A DNA stretch of 14,210 bases from Hemicentrotus pulcherrimus. Taxonomy: Eukaryota; Echinodermata; Echinoidea; Camarodonta; Strongylocentrotidae. Within the stretch, counting starts at the first letter, position 1. Each line of letters opens with the position of its first letter. The DNA is taken from NCBI GenBank assembly GCA_003118195.1, contig BEXV01000164.1:272765-286974 (forward strand), read 5' to 3'. The position numbers and the translations under genes are program-made. The notes under the pieces are model-generated. The model searched no databases. It saw only the letters and a list, made by a program, of their open reading frames with translations, and had not been told where the DNA came from. Of this stretch, positions 8,851 to 14,210 are shown in pieces.

Positions 8851-10379
8851 CGAATTTCGCGTAATGATACAAGAAAATATGACCCGACCATTCCCCGCTC
8901 CGGACGTTGTCATAAAGAGTTAGGGTTCGGGGCTGCTATCGTCAAGGGTTGGGTTAGGAAAGAGATGATTAGGCCTATAAAGCGCTTAGAAATGGTGTGA
9001 GAAACAGTGAAGGTCATGGCGGTTAAAATCATTGGATCATGTGTAGTTTAATTTTAATCATGAATTCTCTTCTTCTATATGTATTATTGCCTTCCTCTGC
9101 TTCAAGGATATGTTGATTTCGAAGAAGGGACTTTTTCTTTTAATCGTGTCTCGCTTAAATTTATTTATAATTACGTTAAATTGAGGGAAAAGCAATAGCC
9201 CTCGAGCCATCTTCAAAGCTGCAGGTGAGTGATGCTAATGGAAGTTGCATTTATAGATAAGATTGCTTAAAGAGACTCTACAAAGCTGACCATATATCAT
9301 GTACAGTAAATGATTTATTTCCAAGACGTTTTTAACAGGCTAACATTTTTTTTTTTCACCCAGGAAAAGCACTCAAACTCTCTAAGAATTCTAGTAGCGG
9401 AGACGCTTGCTTGAGTTCCTTTCGTCTTTTTGATACTACCCTCGATACCACATGTAAAGCGGAATACACCCCGTGAGATTACCTTCGGAATGTCCCGGTA
9501 CCTTGATATCATACATTTTCATGTTGTGCTGATACATCATTTATAATCAGCGTGAACATTAAGAGAAAGTGATATGATTATTAAACAATCTCGATTATTT
9601 CCAGAACACAAGAAATCTCGACAGGAGACTGCCCCTATTTGCCTTAATGTACTTTGTTATTACCCCCCTTAAAGTTTGTTGATGTTGTGGTTGTCATAAT
9701 AGGATATTTGGAAATATAGAAGACACAGTGTATGCCCTTGGTTATTTCCTTAGAAGGGCAAAGGGCAAGTCTCGACATCGTTTAGTTCATGTACAATGCG
9801 GTACTTAACCTCGATTCCTGAAGAAAACATGATGAAAAATAATACGAATATTTTCACCCGAGACTGTATCCTATTTCGATAGCCGGACTAGAAGAAGACG
9901 CTTGATATTGACGATTTTCGTCAAAAATGTACTTGGGTTAAACATTAACTTCAATGAATCTGTAATTCATCTCTCCCAGATTTCATGCATCTTGTAATGT
10001 GTATGGTTAATCCATTATGTTATATACTTGGTTTCTGTTTTCATTATCTTTACTTAATGCGATTGCATTGTGAAAGAAAAGGTGTGGAAAGGATCAGAAA
10101 AAGTTGATCATGTAGCATGTAAGTATTGGTGCGCACTGCAAGGTTATGGAGTCATAAAAATCATAATAAATTTGACCAAGTCTTGGTAAAGTAACAAGCA
10201 CTGTACACAGAAAGCTATATATGGGACAACACACATGGTGTCTTGGCTAGAACTACCTTGATTTCCTTGTCTTTCTATGCTCATTACTCAGCCAGTATAC
10301 ATTATCTTCAAAAATTGTTTGGCGCATGTCATTTATTTGTAATCTTGAACATTCAGTGTAAGTTTCATTTGATTCTGTG
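8851..10379. other. Non-coding stretch, no gene recognised
   Basis: No gene is supported. Isolated splice-like strings occur: a consensus-like donor CAGGTGAGT at 9222-9230, and pyrimidine-AG acceptors near 9106 and 9363. The implied exon 9107-9224 has stops in all three frames. No other feature was recognised. Confidence 0.5.
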
Positions 10380-10403
10380 AAAAAAATTTTTTTTTTTTTT
10401 TTT
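10380..10403. repeat. A7T17 homopolymer run
   Basis: Seven A residues are followed by seventeen T residues. It may be a remnant poly(A) tail of a minus-strand retrotransposed sequence or a simple homopolymer expansion. No flanking target-site duplication was identified. Confidence 0.85.
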
Positions 10404-10431
10404 ACCAGAACTGGAGTTTATTTTTAATCTG

Positions 10432-10513
10432 CTTCTCACTCATCCCTCCTCTCCTCTCTCACCTTTTCAACCTTCTTCTACCTTAAACCCCTCTTTTCTC
10501 ACTCCCGTCTGTC
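10432..10513. repeat. Polypyrimidine tract
   Basis: About 85% of these 82 bases are C or T, mostly in CTCCTCTCC-like and CTTCTTC-like runs, starting shortly after the T run at 10387-10403. Tracts of this kind can adopt triplex (H-DNA) form if mirror-symmetric, but strong mirror symmetry is not evident here. It could also serve as a polypyrimidine tract of an intron, though no convincing exon follows. Confidence 0.75.
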
Positions 10514-12554
10514 AGGTGATCTATTTCTTCCGCCTTGATTTGCAACCAACTCAAGTTCATGTTCGAATCGAGCGGCAAAGGTATTATAACACATTATCAC
10601 GTATAACTAGCTTTGGCGTATGACATGCTCTTCGCTTGGATGAGCTCGTCCGTTCTTCTTATAGTACTGGCCAACATTCAAAAAGTGTCGCCCTGCCAAG
10701 ACCAATCCGCCTCCTCACTTGTGGCAATGTTAATGAGCTGTGAATATGAGTTGAGAGCTATTTCAATTATTGAAGGCCAAGACGGCACTTGGCGCCAGTC
10801 TGGGCAATGAAAATAGAAAGTCTATGGCGACCCAAACAAAAACAACACTTAAAGAAAGTAATGAGAGTAGAAAAAAAGCCGGGATGCCATTGACCTGTGT
10901 TGGCCGGAGAGGGGAGTGAGCATCCAGAAAGCTATTTTGGAAAACTCGCCTGCCTGGATGATGATGGAAGAAGCGTGGGCTTTGGAAACACCTCACTGGG
11001 ATCCGATCCTATGCTTGGTCAAGTAGAGAAAAGCAAATGAAACATGACGGAATCCCTCTCAGCACTCCCTACAGATGGGGTCAGGTCTATAAAACTATTA
11101 TCATGATAAGTAGTCACGGGTGGTAAATAGACGAGAGCTAACGGGGAAGCTGCAGTCCTCGGTATTTCAATAGTTTAAGAAATGGAACCCATTAGGGGAA
11201 AAAAGAGCAACAGCATATCTAGCATTTGTATCACTTATTTTTGATATGCAGAATCAACGAACACGATTGCTGAATCTAGGTCAGACCTTTACAAATGGGA
11301 GGGGCAGTGTCATATCGAATGTGTAGATAAACTTGCCGAAAAGATTCTAAGAAGGCCACAACATGACATTCAAAATGTGACATTAGACAAAATGCCATAT
11401 TGTTTATTGTACCTACAGGTGCTCCGAGTATTTTTTCAAAAATAAATAATCCATGTCACTAGAGTATGTTTGAAAGAAGTTTTGTATGAGGGTGTTTCAC
11501 CTCACCCCACCCCTCCCCTCCCAACTCCCATTTCCACCAGCGACACCCCTAGCTGCATGAGCACTTCATCGCCGACCCTATGGAACGAGATCCGTTATCC
11601 ACGATCGAACGCCATAATGTGGCGACAAAAAGCTCTTGAGACCACAATACCCAACAAGCAGGGAAAAAAAACATACTCTACCAAAATGATCCAGCATTGT
11701 GTATTGTGGCGGACTAATTGCAGTGTTGCGAGCGCCCCAGCCCATGGATTACATTATATTGGCAATTATTCCGGCGGCCTTGAACTAGGGCTGATTGCGT
11801 GGTTCGAAGCAGACGGGGAAAACGAGGGAGAAGAGGAATTGATGGGAGCACGATGAAGACCGGGCAACTTCCAATGCACTCAGCTCACATGTTATTACCC
11901 ATGCTGTAGATCAACCGGGATTTCCAAAACCTAAGTTTCTAGGCCACGGAAAGGGCACTATCTTCGAAGCTGATTGCTAGGTCGACATGCTTAACAGGTT
12001 AAGGATAGAGCCGGGCATCGCAGCTGATCTTACTGGGCGCACCAAATTGACAACTGTTGTTTCAAATGTTTGATGTTATTTTAGAAGGATGTCACTCAAT
12101 AAGTTTCGAGTTTCAACCTACTTTGTTGGAAGTGAAAGTACGACCATACATGAGATTATCAAATTTAATAATAATATGTACTTGCAAATGGGTGACATTG
12201 GCATTAAGATGACATGATGCGTAAGATTTATATAATCGATATATTTTAGGTAACTCTGGGCCTCGGTCTTAAACTAAGGCTAAGTCCACGCCAAAAATCA
12301 TTTGCTTTTAATAGATGGATAAAACAAGAGAACAGAGCAAACATAATTTGAGTGAAATCAAATATCAAACTTATAAGGAAGTTATTTTTAAAAAATTGTA
12401 ATTGTGGATAGTGACTCAATGGCGTCACAGACACATGATGAGTTGCTAATTTGGCTTGTGATTTTCAAAGTTTTTCATGTCATTAAACATTGAAAACTTT
12501 CTTATCAGTTATCCAATTTTACTCAATGTTTTGTATTGGTTTGCTGAGTATTTT
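10514..12554. other. Non-coding stretch, no gene recognised
   Basis: The longest open frame of the window (11470-11856, plus, 128 codons) lies here. It starts at TTG. It has a Pro-rich segment from a CCCACCCCTCCCCTCCC stretch and an acidic end (GENEGEEEL), with no recognisable domain. I consider it a chance frame favoured by locally higher GC content. Nothing else is recognised. Confidence 0.5.
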
Positions 12555-12748
12555 AACGAACCTACGAATAACCGAAACTTCGAAAGAATAAATTCTGGAC
12601 CTTGGAATAAGCAAAACTTCGGAAAAAGAACCTTATGAATAACGAACCTTCAGAAATACAAACATTCGGAAAATGAAACTCCGGAAAATTAATCTTCGGA
12701 ATGATCAACGTTCGGAAAACGAACATTCGGAATACGAACCATCGGAAA
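12555..12748. repeat. Degenerate 15-base minisatellite, consensus near ACGAACCTTCGGAAA
   Basis: About a dozen units, mostly 15 bases and some 16 or 17, follow one another. The best are 12658-12672, 12673-12687, 12688-12702, 12719-12733 and 12734-12748. They share a GAAC or AAAC start, a central TTCGG or TCCGG, and an A-rich end. The first units (12555-12608) are the most decayed. Because 15 is a multiple of three, the minus strand reads through as a five-residue peptide period (FRMFV, IPKIN, FPEFH, FPNVC, LFIRF, FFRSF) inside an 81-codon open frame. I regard that frame as a by-product of the repeat. Similar TTCGTTATTCCGAAGG-type repeats are, from memory, common in sea urchin DNA. Confidence 0.85.
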
Positions 12749-14210
12749 AAAGAGAGCTGTAACCGAGAAACGTCTCGAGTGTAATCCATGCTGGACAAAT
12801 AGGCCATGGTTGGGTGAATGGGGTAAAGGGCGTCTTATATCGAGTGTGTGGCTCTTTTACGGAGCTTGCACTTGAAAATGCTCTTCATTGCGTTTTAAGA
12901 AGATTCAAGGACATTTGCGAATTACCTGCGGGATGGGAAAATTGAATTGAGGAATAAGGATCCCTCTCCTTTTTTTTATTTTTTAGTATGAAGCTGAGGT
13001 TTTCGAGGGCGTGGGAGGAGAAAACTCTTTACAACGTGAATAACTTTCAACGAACTGAATGTGTTTTTATATCAACTGATAATACCGGTACATTGATTCA
13101 ATGTCATTTCCATACTTATATCGTTACATAGCCTTTAGATATCTACAAAAAAATGATGTCTAGTGGTGATCGTATCAAAGTGAAACCTATCTACATGTAT
13201 ATCTTAAACGACCGCTAAAGGAGACAACAAAAAGAAGGCTTTATAAACAGGTGTTAATCTCGATTTATATGTTTTTTAAATGCATGTTTCAATGGAAAAT
13301 GTGTCCTTGGGAGACACCACACACAGGCGCACGCAAATTGGCCTTTAAAGACAGGGGGTCTTTCTATACAAGTTGTTGCTGAAGCAGGCTCCACCGTGTA
13401 AGCATCTGAGATATGGGCGGCTTCTATTCTAGCAAAAGTGTTTGCAAGAAAGACTATCTTATCACTCATCAAGACTTCATGGGTTGGTTGTTGCCAACCC
13501 CAAATATTCCGAACTACTAACTTTGACGTTGAAATCGCATATTTATGGTAGCCCTGAGTAAACACCGGCATGTATTCCGATTCCATAATCATACGCAAAA
13601 TACTCCAAAAGCACGTCCCAAAGTAGGTTGCTGGCCTAATTCAAGTTGGGTTTTTTTTTTGTGGCATATAGATGACAAATTGGGTCTCCTTGTCATCAGG
13701 GAAATTATTTGTCTAAAGATCTCTCCTTGGTGTATAATTCATTATAAATGGCGTAACCTCGGGTGTATATGCTGCGCGTCCGCCGAGGGTTGTCTTCATA
13801 TCATATCGTGTGGTTTAAGAAAATGACACACATTGTTTTCTCATCAAAACCACCATAGCCATATTCAATTATCAATGACTTAATTAGTTCGTAAGCTTCA
13901 GCCAAGGTTAGGGCATAGGAAGAAAGAAAAAAAAAACGTAAGAGCGTGTTGCAAATTTATCCTGATCATGGAAGCGACACGCGCGATCTATCGCTTCATA
14001 TTGGCTTCTAATTAAACGAATGTTGTTTATTCTATCGGCCTTGATTAGTCTTCTTTATGAGTCTTTTGTTTGGTTTACCTTCAGTGTATGACACGATCAA
14101 TGACTTGGTAAACTTGGAATGGCGGTGAACTCCTTGGGAAAGAAGTTTAGATGCACGTTGATTTAGTTTTACCGAGTAGTAGTCATGAACTTACGATCTC
14201 ATCTGTAATG
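12749..14210. other. Non-coding stretch, no gene recognised
   Basis: A 114-codon minus-strand frame (13254-13598) starts at ATG and has a mixed composition with Cys and His but no recognised domain. It overlaps a 93-codon plus-strand frame (13545-13826). Neither shows conserved motifs, and I leave them uncalled. T-runs at 12969-12984 and 13650-13659, plus an A-run near 13927-13937, are the only low-complexity sequence seen. Confidence 0.5.

Noticed and set aside
9107..9224. Possible exon between a pyrimidine-AG acceptor and a strong CAGGTGAGT donor
   Set aside because: All three frames contain stops in the interval, so it cannot be an internal coding exon. Isolated splice-like strings are common by chance.
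9364..9480. Possible exon after TTTTTTTTTCACCCAG
   Set aside because: One frame stays open for about 35 codons, but its translation is unrecognisable and no donor follows it.
10555..10580. tRNA T-loop-like GTTCGAATC
   Set aside because: The flanking bases do not form a T stem and no D or anticodon arm can be drawn upstream.
11470..11856. 128-codon open frame with Pro-rich and acidic segments
   Set aside because: It starts at TTG. The Pro-rich part simply translates a C-rich tract. No domain, splice context or homologous copy is seen in the window.
13254..13598. 114-codon open frame on the minus strand starting at ATG
   Set aside because: No motif was recognised and it overlaps an opposite-strand frame. 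RNA evidence or a protein match would be needed to reconsider it.

Overview
This window looks like non-coding eukaryotic DNA, intergenic or intronic. It is AT-rich, and no open frame runs longer than about 130 codons. It holds microsatellites, a degenerate minisatellite, retrotransposon 3' ends and broken coding fragments. There is no operon-like packing, no ribosome binding sites, no tRNA or rRNA, and no CRISPR array. The style of the repeats suggests a marine invertebrate, most plausibly an echinoderm such as a sea urchin. The hints are 3' ends of the form AATAAA plus a short tandem tail, a minisatellite built on ACGAACCTTCGGAAA, and a terminus-like GTTTTGTGAAACGGGCCC. This assignment rests on recalled pattern familiarity and was not searched; a mollusc, hemichordate or amphioxus is not excluded. 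The single N (6858) fits a draft whole-genome assembly.

Layout. 1-740 shows nothing recognisable apart from a G run at the edge. 741-856 is an impure ACT array. 857-2596 is featureless. 2597-3690 is the most structured part: two diverged copies of the same coding fragment face each other as a large imperfect inverted repeat (about 2597-2970 and 3304-3690). The spacer of roughly 330 bases contains a tandem TTGTAA-type block and a transposon-terminus-like sequence. The left arm carries a near-perfect 27-base palindrome that the right arm lacks. 3691-5076 holds a GTTT microsatellite and a small inverted repeat. 5077-5400 is the 3' end of a minus-strand non-LTR retrotransposon. 5800-6160 is a degenerate tandem repeat with a period of about 70 bases.

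6161-7645 is mostly featureless. 7646-7890 and 8758-8850 are two further minus-strand retroelement 3' ends, each with its own pentamer tail. 8851-10379 is featureless. 10380-10513 has an A/T homopolymer run followed by a polypyrimidine tract. 10514-12554 is featureless. 12555-12748 is a 15-base minisatellite whose translation has a five-residue period. 12749-14210 shows nothing recognisable.

No functional gene can be supported, and nothing here looks like a set of genes working together. The most useful content is the inverted pair of decayed coding fragments, which conserve a peptide of a possibly leucine-rich-repeat-like family, and the family of 3' tails.
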